Made by a program: the position numbers and the translations under genes. The notes beneath the pieces were generated by a model. That model did no database searches. It was given only the letters and a program-made list of their open reading frames with translations, and had not been told where the DNA came from. DNA of 52,401 nucleotides from an uncultured Desulfocapsa sp. (lineage in GTDB: Bacteria > Desulfobacterota > Desulfobulbia > Desulfobulbales > Desulfocapsaceae), in the NCBI GenBank assembly GCA_947311435.1, contig CAMZKT010000021.1, positions 1 through 52,401 on the forward strand, read 5' to 3'. Positions 8,346 through 17,554 of the stretch are shown here, piece after piece (the first letter of the stretch is position 1; each line of letters starts with the position of its first letter).

Positions 8346-9791
8346 TCATTTGGTTGGGAGTAATGGAAAAGTTAGCATGAAATGGGTTCCTGATTTACGA
8401 TCAAGAACAGAAATGCTCCCCTTATGTTGAGCAATATATTCTTTGACGATGGCAAGCCCAAGTCCGCTTCCCTGAGTATGCCGTGAGTCGCTGTCATTGA
8501 TTTGGTAAAAAGGATTGAAAATCCGGTTTCTTTCTTCAGGTGGAATGGTTGAACCCGTATTCGATATAATACATTTAATATTCTTTTGCACTCGTTTAAG
8601 GTTGCAACAGATTACACCGTTTGGAGGTGTGAATTTAACTGCGTTGGAAAAAAGGTTGTCTAAAAGTGTTTCCAGCTGTTTTTGGTCTCCAGAAATGGCA
8701 ACATCTTCCAGGTGGAGATCAAGGCGGATGTTTTTTGCCATCATTTGAGTCGTTTGTTCCGAGGATACTTGTTCTATCAACGGTTTCAGTTGGATCGATA
8801 TATGACTTTTGGGCTTTCCGCCTACCTTACTCATATTGAAATCAAGAATGTTGTCGATCAGTTTTTGCAGTTTAATACTGTTGTTGGTGAGAATGTCAGT
8901 GACTGCTAACTGTTGTTTATTTAATGATCCAACAAGTTCTTCTCGAAGAAGGCCGGACCCTTCCATGATGGAGGCAAGTGGGGTTTTAAGATCATGGGAT
9001 ATGTGGGCGATGAATTTCATTTTTTGCTGTTCAAGATTAAATAATCTTCTTCTAAGCCAGTTTATTTTTCGTCCCAGAGCTTCCAGATCTTTAGGGCCGG
9101 TGATGAGAATGGGAGTGGAAAAATCTCCTTTCCCCAAACGGTCTATTCCCCGATTAATCTGTTTGATGGGTTGGGATATTATGTAGGCCAGGATAAGGAT
9201 CATGAAAATTGTCAGAAGTATAAAACTGAGTGTTTGCCAGAGCAGCGTTTTTTGGGCTTTGATTTTTGTTGATTTCAGGCGGATGAGCTCATTGTTCATA
9301 AATTCATTGATTGCTGAGCGAATTGCCAGGGCTCGTTTATCCAGGTCTGAAAAGTGAGTTATGGCTCTGGCAATATTTCTTTCTTGGGCTTTTGGACCTT
9401 GGTGGACCAGTCGCAGGGACGTTAAAATTCTTCCTTCATAGGCCTGAAATTGTAGAAGTAGATCTTGAAAGTTTTGATCAACTGACAATGCGTGTAGGTG
9501 CTCTAGCAGGATCTGAATTTTTTCATGCCAAACTGATGCCTCTTTCAAGTATCTTGTCTCTCCGACAATGTCATACAGTCTGATATTTCGTTCCTGATTT
9601 CTGATGTACTCTGAGAGTTCCTGAGCATAGCGAGTAGATGATACCGAATGTTCGACTAAGCCGACGCTTTGGGAAACCAGTTTGTCGAGATGATTTCTTG
9701 TTGTGAAAAGACCTATGACAAGAGGTAGGGATACAATAATTAATCCTCCTGTGACGAGATTGAGAAATGACCGTGGCCGGATGTGTCTCAT
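8346..9791 (-). CDS. glrK: Sensor histidine kinase, GlrK-like
   Basis: 481 residues from the ATG at 9791, chosen because MRHIRPRSFLNLVTGG leads straight into the first membrane helix (about 12-30), as in GlrK; a longer open frame upstream has no kinase-like sequence. A periplasmic helical region (about 31-187) is followed by membrane helix 2 (about 191-211), a HAMP linker, the HisKA box with phospho-acceptor H266 (SHDLKTPL), the N box (LLDNLFSNAVKFTP) and the G box (GSGLGLAIV). It should phosphorylate the GlrR-like regulator encoded two genes downstream. No strong ribosome-binding site is visible. A 6-bp hairpin (9816-9821 with 9829-9834) sits in the leader. Confidence 0.85.
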   Translation of the reverse strand: MRHIRPRSFLNLVTGGLIIVSLPLVIGLFTTRNHLDKLVSQSVGLVEHSVSSTRYAQELSEYIRNQERNIRLYDIVGETRYLKEASVWHEKIQILLEHLHALSVDQNFQDLLLQFQAYEGRILTSLRLVHQGPKAQERNIARAITHFSDLDKRALAIRSAINEFMNNELIRLKSTKIKAQKTLLWQTLSFILLTIFMILILAYIISQPIKQINRGIDRLGKGDFSTPILITGPKDLEALGRKINWLRRRLFNLEQQKMKFIAHISHDLKTPLASIMEGSGLLREELVGSLNKQQLAVTDILTNNSIKLQKLIDNILDFNMSKVGGKPKSHISIQLKPLIEQVSSEQTTQMMAKNIRLDLHLEDVAISGDQKQLETLLDNLFSNAVKFTPPNGVICCNLKRVQKNIKCIISNTGSTIPPEERNRIFNPFYQINDSDSRHTQGSGLGLAIVKEYIAQHKGSISVLDRKSGTHFMLTFPLLPTK

Positions 9792-9993
9792 GGATAAAAT
9801 AATATAGATGAATTGAGTCAGTTTTTCTCTGACTGCCTTATATGATAAAATGTGTAACTGGTTGAAAATCGGCTTTGAAGTATAGCTGTATATTGAGAGC
9901 TTTGGTATATGTTTTTTTTGAGAATGAAAACATAGCGCTGCTATAGTGATAAAAAAACAAGAAGTGGGCTCAAAACCATGAGGAAAAATTATT

Positions 9994-10950
9994 TTGACTT
10001 TCGCCGGAACTGTACTTGATCGGGTGGGGCGAGTGAGGAGTGTCTTTTTACTCCTCTGTATCGGAGCACCATTCTTTTTCCTGGGAGGCCCTGGTGCCCA
10101 AGGGACAAGGTCTTTTGTCGCACTTTGGGATTTGGGGCATATTCTGTTTTTTGCCTTGTTTTCCTGGCTGTTGTGCAGAATCTTTCGATTATGTATTCCC
10201 GGGATATCTGCTACAGCCATTACGTTCTATGTGTTTTGTGCCGTGTTCGTTACAGGAATAGCTGTTGAGGGCTTGCAGATGTGTTTCGATAATCGCAGTC
10301 CCGATGTCCTGGATGTCCTTCGTAATCAACTTGGGTGTGTATTGACTCTGGCTTTTCTTGATGAAGGGGGGATGGAACTGGGAAGAAGGTTGCGGATGTC
10401 TCTGCAAAGCATGGTTGTAGTATGTGTAATCGCTTCTTTGTGTCCTCTGGGAAGGGCTGTTATTGATGAGAGTATAGCATTGAAGCAATTCCCGCTACTT
10501 TCTGATTTCGAAACACCTTTTGAAGAAGATCGTTGGCGGGAGAGGGATCGCTGTGAAATTTCAGGAGAGGTTGCAAGACACGGGAAGCATTCACTGAAGG
10601 TACAGTTGACGACAGAATTGTACTCAGGTGTCGCACTTGTATTTTTCCCTGGTAACTGGGAGGGGTTCAGGAACTTATATGTCAGTGTGTTTCTAATTGA
10701 AGATGACCCCTTGGAACTTGTTTGTCGTGTCCATGATTCTTCTCATACAAATGAGTATGCAGATCGTTTCAACAGACGATTTGTCTTAAAAAAAGGGTGG
10801 AATGATCTCGCAATATCACTTGCAGATATCCAGCATGCTCCTGCAAATCGTTTAATGAAGATGAACACTATTGAAAACCTGAATCTGTTTGTGGTGCGAC
10901 AGGAAAAAGAAAAAACGATCTATATCGATCATATTTATCTGGGCAGGTGA
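9994..10950 (+). CDS. VanZ-like membrane protein with C-terminal beta-sandwich-like domain
   Basis: 318 residues from a TTG start. No ATG is available downstream of the in-frame stop at 9979, and GAGG lies about 9 nt upstream of the TTG. Residues 15-165 contain about four membrane helices with the VanZ-family signature (WDLGHILFFALFSWLL, then GIAVEGLQ, then RSPDVLDVLRNQLG). After the last helix, residues about 170-318 look like a carbohydrate-binding or galactose-binding-like beta-sandwich (SDFETPFEEDRW, HGKHSLKVQL, GWNDLAISLADI, IYIDHIYLG). VanZ-like proteins often accompany exosortase and exopolysaccharide loci. Its 3' end overlaps the convergent exosortase gene by 16 nt. Function unknown. 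Confidence 0.75.
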   Translation: MTFAGTVLDRVGRVRSVFLLLCIGAPFFFLGGPGAQGTRSFVALWDLGHILFFALFSWLLCRIFRLCIPGISATAITFYVFCAVFVTGIAVEGLQMCFDNRSPDVLDVLRNQLGCVLTLAFLDEGGMELGRRLRMSLQSMVVVCVIASLCPLGRAVIDESIALKQFPLLSDFETPFEEDRWRERDRCEISGEVARHGKHSLKVQLTTELYSGVALVFFPGNWEGFRNLYVSVFLIEDDPLELVCRVHDSSHTNEYADRFNRRFVLKKGWNDLAISLADIQHAPANRLMKMNTIENLNLFVVRQEKEKTIYIDHIYLGR

Positions 10951-11804
10951 TTATTTGTCCTGGATTTGTGAGCAAACTTTTTAAGCGTATTACTCACTGT
11001 CACCAGTAACAAAATGCCCACTGCAAACACAACAAGACCTGAAAAATCATGAAGGAATCCCTGAGCTACCTCACCTCCAAATTTGGATGCCAAGGCAGCA
11101 GTAGCAGAGAGACGAACAATATTTGCAAAAATTGCTATGGGCGCTGCTGTCAGGAAAAGAATCCATTTCTGCAATGGAGTATGAGATGAGAGTATGGCAA
11201 AGACAGCACTTAAGGCAAAGAGTGTTGTGAGGGAGCGTAATCCTGAGCAGGCATCAACCACTTCCAGAGTTGTATTGCTGAGATAGAGAATGTTTCCTTC
11301 ACGAAAGATGGGAATTTGCATAAGTCCGACGATTTTTTCAGTGAGATAGGAACCAAGCAATTGCATTGGGAAGGCGATCTTGTTCCAGATTATTGCTGGA
11401 AGCGGGATCATAAAAATAAGATAGCATATTGGTATCAAAAGTTTTTTGAAAAACGAAAAACCAAGACAAAAAAGAACGATCCCGGAAAGGACAGGAATCA
11501 GAGAGGCACGTTGCAGGAAAAATTCAGAACCCGCATGTGCTATGATGAGCTGAGCCAGCCCGGCTATCAAAAGAAACAAGCCCGCTATACTGCCTTTTAC
11601 CGGCAATTGTTGTAAATCATCTTTTAATGAATAGATGATATAAATTGAGAGAATTGGAATGAAATAACCGTGTGAATAGTTGTCGTTCGTGTCCCAGTCA
11701 TGGGCAAGCTTTTGTAAGACAGGAAAATAGAGCAAGGTCATGGCTGAAAGCAAAATTCCTAGAGAAATCGCTGCCTGTTTAGTCATGTTTGTTGCATTGC
11801 TCAT
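10935..11804 (-). CDS. xrt: Exosortase
   Basis: 289 residues, polytopic membrane protein with about eight helices. It has the exosortase hallmarks: D-x-x-YSHGYFIPILS near residue 41, MIPLPAIIW near 132, then the predicted catalytic triad Cys186 (EVVDACSGLRSL), Arg231 (NIVRLSA) and His252 (FLHDFSG). Exosortases cut C-terminal sorting signals (PEP-CTERM and variants) of exported proteins in the inner membrane, usually in exopolysaccharide-producing bacteria. It overlaps the epsI stop codon by 4 nt (ATGA), so translation is probably coupled. The subfamily cannot be fixed by eye, and no classical PEP-CTERM substrate is encoded in this window. Confidence 0.9.
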   Translation of the reverse strand: MSNATNMTKQAAISLGILLSAMTLLYFPVLQKLAHDWDTNDNYSHGYFIPILSIYIIYSLKDDLQQLPVKGSIAGLFLLIAGLAQLIIAHAGSEFFLQRASLIPVLSGIVLFCLGFSFFKKLLIPICYLIFMIPLPAIIWNKIAFPMQLLGSYLTEKIVGLMQIPIFREGNILYLSNTTLEVVDACSGLRSLTTLFALSAVFAILSSHTPLQKWILFLTAAPIAIFANIVRLSATAALASKFGGEVAQGFLHDFSGLVVFAVGILLLVTVSNTLKKFAHKSRTNNHLPR

Positions 11805-12457
11805 ATGTGTTTACCTGGCAAATAGGATTCAAGGGTTTGCATAACACGTTCTGCAAAGTTTTTTGCTTCCATGGAAGCTTGCTCGATATTGTCGCCTTGG
11901 ACAGTATGCATGATTCTTACAAAAGTTCCATCTCTTCGCCTCATGTTCAAGGCGTCTAAAACAAGATAGATTTTTTCCCAATATTCAGAGGCGATTATTC
12001 GTCCTCGATTTTGATACCAGTAAAGAACTATTTGGTAGTTATTCCCATTGCGTATCACCATTTCTGAAACTTCAGATGTAGGATTTCCTTCGATACCAGT
12101 CTCAAGAGGAAGGGACTGGATAGTGTCAATTCCACAGCCACCTCCAGGAAGGCAGTTTTTTGGTGAATGATAAGAACCACTCACACCAACAGCTTTATAA
12201 TAGCCGACGTAAAGGGTGATTAATTCGCCGGAAATGCTTTGATACGTGAAGTAAATTTCATCGTCGACACCAAGCATTTCAACAACTTCAGCGGAAGATG
12301 TCGTTGAACTAACTTTATGCCATTTCCCTATTACATCAGGGAAAGATGCAAGTTGCCGGGAGATGGGAACAGCTATTACGGTGGAGCTGTTCTGAAGAAG
12401 GAAATAAGTCCCAACGAAGAGAAGGAGAACAATTAGTGTATTAATCTTTGCAATCAT
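11801..12457 (-). CDS. epsI: Exosortase-associated EpsI domain protein
   Basis: 218 residues with an N-terminal membrane anchor or signal (about 5-22) and an exported domain. The EpsI-family signature YHSPKNCLPGGG is present, with conserved His97 and Cys102. EpsI is found as a separate protein or as a C-terminal extension of exosortases; its role in exosortase action or polysaccharide export is not established. It overlaps the exosortase gene by ATGA, so the two probably function together in the inner membrane/periplasm. Confidence 0.85.
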   Translation of the reverse strand: MIAKINTLIVLLLFVGTYFLLQNSSTVIAVPISRQLASFPDVIGKWHKVSSTTSSAEVVEMLGVDDEIYFTYQSISGELITLYVGYYKAVGVSGSYHSPKNCLPGGGCGIDTIQSLPLETGIEGNPTSEVSEMVIRNGNNYQIVLYWYQNRGRIIASEYWEKIYLVLDALNMRRRDGTFVRIMHTVQGDNIEQASMEAKNFAERVMQTLESYLPGKHI

Positions 12458-12567
12458 AAGCTCGGCTTTAATTGAAAGCTACTATGGGGGACGCGGGAGT
12501 GTTGGATCTCTGTAGGGATAAAAAAAGATCTGTTAGGTGTCTGCTTTTTGACGTTATCGTACATGTT

Positions 12568-14043
12568 TTACCAACGGAATAATTCTTTCTGAAAAGAAAG
12601 TGTCAGGAACATCCGGTGTTCATCGTATGTATCGTTAATACGCTCTGATTCCTGATTTCTGTACGTGTAGCTGATAGTAGTCGTGTACCATTGTAAAAAG
12701 GTGTAACTAAGTGTAGCGCCTGTTTCATAGATCTCTCTTTTAAACCTGCTTTCCTCTCTAAATGTTTCTTGGTCTACTGAGTTCAGATTCTCACCGGTTT
12801 CAAGAGCGTTCACAAAGCCATGGATTGTATTTTCCTGGGTTTCATCCCGGTATGTCCCAAAAAGAGTTCCTGTCAGGTCGGCACTGAACTGGTGTGAAAA
12901 ATCAATGCTGTAATTCCAGAACTCAGTAAGTCCTTCGTCTCTTCCAAGAAGCGAGTTATTGGCAGAAAAATTTCGTTGATCGTAGCCTTTTTCCACCCCT
13001 GCGGCCATACTGGTATGTTGAGCAACGTCATAATTGAGGTTGAAATGTCCATTGTATCCCCAGTTTGCATCGAAGGTTTCGGTCTTCTCGTAGGAAGGAC
13101 CGGCACCAACATCGAATGAAAGTCGTCTTGAATATTGGTAATGAGCACCAAGAGTAAGGTTATGTAGATTTGTGTCACGACGGAGAACAGCATCATAATC
13201 AGTTATTGAAAAAATATAGTTGGCAAAAAACGTTTTTCGGGAAGACTCAACCCAGTTGAGAGTCCCGCCAAGTTCATATTCACTGAGATCATTGGAAAGG
13301 TTCTCGGTATCAATATTGTCGGTAACACCTGGGAATAATTCTTCAAGTGCCTCTTCTGTTCTGTCTACCAGGTTCTGTTCAGGTGGGTCAAAAAGGCCAC
13401 GAGAATAGTTCGTGAACAGGGAAGCGTTCCAGGAAGCATTGAAGCGGTGTTGGAGCGAAAGATCAAGGGTATGCCTGTCGTAATCTTCGTAACCGCCTAT
13501 GCCGGTATCGTCGTTACGTAATATTTCGTAAGAATAGCCGGCGCCAAAGGAACTTCCTGCGTCGTAGGAATAGTTGGAATTGATGTTAAACGTGTTTGTC
13601 CAGTAACGTCTTCGGCCTCTATTGTAATCAGATGGGTTTTCTGCCTCCAGGAGTTGAGGATCATCAGAATACAGAAAGTTATCGGTGAGTTCAGCTCGAA
13701 ACTGCCTTGTGAAGTCACGAAAGGCAGTAAAAGAAGAATTGTGGTTAATGTTGCTTTGGCTGTCTTCCAGGTCATATACAAAACTGGGGTTGAAGCTAAT
13801 GCTTACCCCATCAGTACTGCTTGTTGTTTCAAAGATAAACGAGGGACCTATGCTAATTTGTTGTACTAAGTCTCTTCGTTCGAAGGACTCAATCGCCTCA
13901 TCGTATCTTTTATAGTTTGTTTTGTCGTAGTCGTAACTTGTTGTTACGCCACCGGTAATGGTGTTGAGGCGTGCGTCTGCCGTATTGTGAAGGCAAAAAA
14001 TAGAAAGTGGTAACAGAAACAGGCAAAGTGAGAGTTTTTGCAT
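12568..14043 (-). CDS. Outer-membrane beta-barrel protein of the exosortase/EPS locus
   Basis: 491 residues. A signal peptide (MQKLSLCLFLLPLSIFCLHNTADA) is followed by a sequence with regular alternation of polar and aromatic residues in short strands (for example NTFNINSNYSYDAGSSFGAGYSY), with little helix and no Cys in the mature part. It ends in an aromatic residue (FQKELFRW), a typical outer-membrane insertion signal. Large beta-barrels of this type are regular members of PEP-CTERM/exosortase polysaccharide loci, where they may serve export through the outer membrane. Position between the epimerase and epsI supports this. Exact family assignment is uncertain. Confidence 0.75.
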   Translation of the reverse strand: MQKLSLCLFLLPLSIFCLHNTADARLNTITGGVTTSYDYDKTNYKRYDEAIESFERRDLVQQISIGPSFIFETTSSTDGVSISFNPSFVYDLEDSQSNINHNSSFTAFRDFTRQFRAELTDNFLYSDDPQLLEAENPSDYNRGRRRYWTNTFNINSNYSYDAGSSFGAGYSYEILRNDDTGIGGYEDYDRHTLDLSLQHRFNASWNASLFTNYSRGLFDPPEQNLVDRTEEALEELFPGVTDNIDTENLSNDLSEYELGGTLNWVESSRKTFFANYIFSITDYDAVLRRDTNLHNLTLGAHYQYSRRLSFDVGAGPSYEKTETFDANWGYNGHFNLNYDVAQHTSMAAGVEKGYDQRNFSANNSLLGRDEGLTEFWNYSIDFSHQFSADLTGTLFGTYRDETQENTIHGFVNALETGENLNSVDQETFREESRFKREIYETGATLSYTFLQWYTTTISYTYRNQESERINDTYDEHRMFLTLSFQKELFRW

Positions 14044-14071
14044 AGCACAAATCCTACGGGAAAAGATTGTT

Positions 14072-15100
14072 TTATAAAAGATTTTTTGTATACCATTCAG
14101 CTGCTTTGTTCAGTCCTTCTTCAATAGAAAACCGTGGGGAGTAGCCAAGAAGTATTTCAGCTTTTGAAATATCTGCCAGGGAGTGTCGAACATCTCCTGC
14201 CCGGAAGTCATGATAGATGAGCTGTGAATCACCGTTTTTTTCCTGGCTTTGTTCCACACGGGCTTTGATCAACTCATGCAGTTTAGTCAGTGTTGTGCGT
14301 TCTCCAAATGCAACATTGTAGACCTGATTTACGGCGTTTTCTGATTGGGCAGTTGCAGCAAGAAGATTTGCTTGAACACAGTTATCAATAAAACAGAAAT
14401 CTCTACTTGTTTTTCCGTCACCATTGATATAGGAATCCTCACCGCTCAAGAGGGCGGCAAACCATTTTGGAATAACAGCAGCGTAGGCTCCATTGGGATC
14501 CTGGCGTTGGCCAAAAATATTGAAATACCTGAGGCCAATGGTTTTGAAATCATAGGTTTTGGCAAAAACATCGGCATATAACTCATTAACAAGTTTGGTC
14601 ACAGCATAGGGAGACAATGGAGCACCGATATGAGCTTCCTGCTTTGGGAGGTCAGGGTGATCTCCATAGGTGGAGCTTGATGCGGCGTAAACAAAGCGTT
14701 TGACCTTGGCATCTCGAGCTGCAATAAGAATATTCAGGAACCCACTGATGTTGTTTTCGTTGGTAAGAGCGGGGTCTTCAATGGATCGTGGCACGGAACC
14801 AAGTGCTGCTTGATGCAGTACATAGTCGACTCCTTGGCATGCCTGGTGACAGGTGGCAATGTTGCAGATATCACCTTTAATCAGGGTGAAGTTTTCCCAT
14901 TGCTCTTTTGTTACCAGTCCATGTACCTCTTCAAGATTATATTGGTGTCCAGTCGAAAAATTATCAAGACCAACTACTTGTTGATTAAGTTTCAGAAGTG
15001 TTTCAAGTAGATTGGATCCTATAAAACCGGCGACGCCCGTGACCAACCAGGCGGACTGTTTTGCTTTAAGTTCTTTTGTGAGAATATCGTATCGGGTCAT
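14072..15100 (-). CDS. wbpP: UDP-N-acetylhexosamine 4-epimerase, WbpP/TviC-like
   Basis: 342 residues from the ATG at 15100. The start was chosen because [12 protein letters not shown] matches the N-terminus of WbpP/TviC proteins; an upstream TTG start would run into the dehydrogenase gene. It is a short-chain dehydrogenase/reductase with NAD-binding G-x-x-G-x-x-G (GVAGFIG, about 22-28), the catalytic S-x(n)-YxxxK (SPYAVTK) and the [11 protein letters not shown] segment of 4-epimerases. It interconverts UDP-GlcNAc and UDP-GalNAc, or their uronic acids. With the preceding dehydrogenase it would make UDP-N-acetylgalactosaminuronate for an acidic exopolysaccharide, as in Vi antigen synthesis (inference from the pair). 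Confidence 0.85.
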   Translation of the reverse strand: MTRYDILTKELKAKQSAWLVTGVAGFIGSNLLETLLKLNQQVVGLDNFSTGHQYNLEEVHGLVTKEQWENFTLIKGDICNIATCHQACQGVDYVLHQAALGSVPRSIEDPALTNENNISGFLNILIAARDAKVKRFVYAASSSTYGDHPDLPKQEAHIGAPLSPYAVTKLVNELYADVFAKTYDFKTIGLRYFNIFGQRQDPNGAYAAVIPKWFAALLSGEDSYINGDGKTSRDFCFIDNCVQANLLAATAQSENAVNQVYNVAFGERTTLTKLHELIKARVEQSQEKNGDSQLIYHDFRAGDVRHSLADISKAEILLGYSPRFSIEEGLNKAAEWYTKNLL

Positions 15101-15141
15101 TGTAAGTTGATGGGGTTGAAGGTTCCTCTGAAGAGTGCGGG

Positions 15142-16434
15142 TTACAGTCTCCAAAAATTAATAGTATCATCTTCAAGTGCAGCGATCCCAAGCATGGATT
15201 TAACATCTATGAGACAACCGTCTTTGACGAGAGTTTTTGTAAAATACTCAAGTGCTTGTTCCCTGAATTCTTTGTGGGGAACGGCAATAATCAAAGCGCT
15301 GAGATTCTTGAATTCCTCAACGGGGCTTAAGGTTACTCCAACGTGTTGTTTTGCGTCCTCAGGAAGTACAGCGGGATCGTGTACTATGGTTTCGATCCCG
15401 TAATCATTTAGCTCCTCAATAATATCAACTACTCTTGAATTCCTGAGATCCGGGCAATCTTCTTTAAATGTGAGGCCAAGGATACCTACCCTGCACTTTG
15501 CGATATCTAATTTGGCCTTGAGCATCATTTTTACTGTCTTTTCTGCGATGAATTTCCCCATATTGTCATTTATTCTACGACCGGCAAGAATAACCTGGGG
15601 GGTATATCCTGTTGATTCCGCTTTATGGGTCAGGTAGTAGGGATCAACTCCTATGCAGTGGCCACCGACCAGACCAGGCCTGAATGGAAGGAAGTTCCAC
15701 TTGGAACCGGCTGCTTCAAGCACATTCAAGGTATCTATCTGTAGACGGTCGAAGATGATGGCAAGCTCATTGATAAGCGCAATGTTAAGATCGCGTTGAG
15801 TATTTTCTATAACCTTTGCAGCCTCCGCCTCTTTGATAGAAGGAACCGGATAGATACCTGCTTCTATAATGCTGTCGTACAGGCTTGATACTGCCTTGAG
15901 GGATTCAGGGGTGTCGCCTGAAACAATTTTGGTGATTTTAGTCAGGGTGTGCTTCTTGTCACCAGGGTTGATGCGCTCGGGAGAATATCCAACATTAAAA
16001 TCTTTTTTCCATCGTAGCCCCGAATTCTTTTCAAGCACAGGCACACAGTCTTCCTCGGTGGCTCCAGGGTATACTGTTGACTCAAAAATAACAGTTACTC
16101 CCTTTTTCATGTGTTTGCCGGCAGTGGCAGAAGCACTCAGCAAAGGGCGCAGGTTGGGCTGGTTTGCATGGTCAATAGGGGTCGGCACTGCGATGATCAG
16201 AAAGTCGGCCTTGGAAAGCTGTTTAGGATTGTTTGTAAAGGTTAAATGTTTTGCACCACTAAATCCTGCTGCATCAACTTCATTGTTATGGTCAATGCCG
16301 TTTTTGTATTTCTGAATCGCATCACTGTTCAGGTCATACCCTATTGTTGGGTAAGTTTTACCAAAGGTGACAGCCAAGGGTAGACCAACGTACCCAAGTC
16401 CTAAGATTCCTACTGTAAGAGTGTTCTTTGACAT
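15142..16434 (-). CDS. wbpO: UDP-N-acetyl-D-hexosamine 6-dehydrogenase, WbpO/TviB-like
   Basis: 430 residues, normal length for the UDP-glucose/GDP-mannose dehydrogenase family. The NAD-binding motif G-L-G-Y-V-G is at 12-17 and catalytic Cys260 lies in [12 protein letters not shown]. The [17 protein letters not shown] context and overall sequence fit the TviB/WbpO group, which oxidises UDP-GlcNAc or UDP-GalNAc to the uronic acid using two NAD+. The gene is 41 nt upstream of the epimerase and 21 nt downstream of wzz. It supplies charged sugar precursors for the locus polysaccharide. The exact sugar specificity cannot be decided by eye. Confidence 0.88.
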   Translation of the reverse strand: MSKNTLTVGILGLGYVGLPLAVTFGKTYPTIGYDLNSDAIQKYKNGIDHNNEVDAAGFSGAKHLTFTNNPKQLSKADFLIIAVPTPIDHANQPNLRPLLSASATAGKHMKKGVTVIFESTVYPGATEEDCVPVLEKNSGLRWKKDFNVGYSPERINPGDKKHTLTKITKIVSGDTPESLKAVSSLYDSIIEAGIYPVPSIKEAEAAKVIENTQRDLNIALINELAIIFDRLQIDTLNVLEAAGSKWNFLPFRPGLVGGHCIGVDPYYLTHKAESTGYTPQVILAGRRINDNMGKFIAEKTVKMMLKAKLDIAKCRVGILGLTFKEDCPDLRNSRVVDIIEELNDYGIETIVHDPAVLPEDAKQHVGVTLSPVEEFKNLSALIIAVPHKEFREQALEYFTKTLVKDGCLIDVKSMLGIAALEDDTINFWRL

Positions 16435-16455
16435 TGAAATGTGTTCCTGATGTGC

Positions 16456-17550
16456 TTATTTAATTTTAATGGATGGCAGTTTACCTATGATGGGTATGTC
16501 AACAGCACTATGCACATCCTTCTTGTGGCGGATATTTCCCTTGTAGTAGTCCCAGAGTAATATCGGTGCAATTCCTGAAGCAGCTCCTAAAAGAAATCCC
16601 ATAAGTATGATGGGAATACGCATGTTTTTTGAAGGGAACAAGGGGGATTGGGGCGGGTTGATAACTTTGATATTGTTAACTACTGCTTTCTCTTTTCTAC
16701 TTAACTCGAGAAAGATATCATCAATTTTCTTGTAGCGTTCCTTGCTGTTTTCAAGCTTATTCTGGAGTACATCAAGTTGAGACTGAAGCTCCATATCTGT
16801 CACAGATGTGAGGGCTGGAGGGATCTCATATTTCTGCTTAAAAAGTCGGAGTTCATTTTCCGCAGCTTTTAATTGTTTGTGGTACTCAGACCGTTGCTCC
16901 CTGGTGAAATCAAGCTCATGGCGTATGAGGCTTTTGTTGGCATCCATATTCATGGCGACCCAGACATCGATATAGCTGTTTACAAGAACGGTGGCCATCT
17001 CCTGAGCAAAGGTCGTGCCTGTTATCTGGATGGTGCCTTTGCCTGTATTTCCTCGAATCTCTATACGTTTAGAAAGACTGGCGAGTCGTTCTGGAGTGAT
17101 CCTGGCAGTATCGGTTGGTGGGGTGTCGTTTTTGTTGAGGATTTTTTTTGCAAAAGGTTTGAGTTTACGTAAAATTTGGCCTTTAACGCTTAGTGGTATC
17201 TCCAGGTCATTCTGAAGAGCATTAGGAATTACTTTGAGGACTTCAGTTTGGAAGGCTGAGCTGTGCATTCTTGCGACTGCAGCGGTGATGTATGCGCGGT
17301 TGCCAGTTCTGGAACTGATCTCTTCTGTGACCTTGGATATCATTTTGGCTCGAGGAGTTTCCACTTGTGTAGTGGCTGTGCTACTGTATTCAGGCTGTAT
17401 AATCAGGCTTATGGGAACTGCAATGGCTAACCCGAGAAAAGTGGTAAAGACAAGAATCCACTTATGTTCCAATACGGGTAACAGGTACTTGGCAATAAAA
17501 AACTGTGGGTCAAGGGTATTGTTAGCGTCTTGCTGAGTGGTTGAGTTCAT
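16456..17550 (-). CDS. Wzz/GNVR polysaccharide chain-length determinant
   Basis: 364 residues from the ATG at 17550, placed 4 nt after the preceding stop. The longer open frame would overlap the upstream gene and adds non-conserved sequence. Topology is that of polysaccharide copolymerases: membrane helix 1 (about 31-51), a periplasmic helical region with a coiled coil, then a proline-rich segment (NPPQSPLFPSKN) and membrane helix 2 (about 325-345). It regulates chain length or export of the polysaccharide made by this operon. In many bacteria the partner is a BY-kinase, which here would be the degenerate protein encoded just upstream. Confidence 0.82.
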   Translation of the reverse strand: MNSTTQQDANNTLDPQFFIAKYLLPVLEHKWILVFTTFLGLAIAVPISLIIQPEYSSTATTQVETPRAKMISKVTEEISSRTGNRAYITAAVARMHSSAFQTEVLKVIPNALQNDLEIPLSVKGQILRKLKPFAKKILNKNDTPPTDTARITPERLASLSKRIEIRGNTGKGTIQITGTTFAQEMATVLVNSYIDVWVAMNMDANKSLIRHELDFTREQRSEYHKQLKAAENELRLFKQKYEIPPALTSVTDMELQSQLDVLQNKLENSKERYKKIDDIFLELSRKEKAVVNNIKVINPPQSPLFPSKNMRIPIILMGFLLGAASGIAPILLWDYYKGNIRHKKDVHSAVDIPIIGKLPSIKIK

Positions 17551-17554
17551 GGGA

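Noticed and set aside
9792-10220. N-terminal extension of the GlrK-like kinase
   Set aside because: The extra 143 residues have no domain character and precede a perfect membrane-anchored start at 9791; they overlap the divergent VanZ-like gene.
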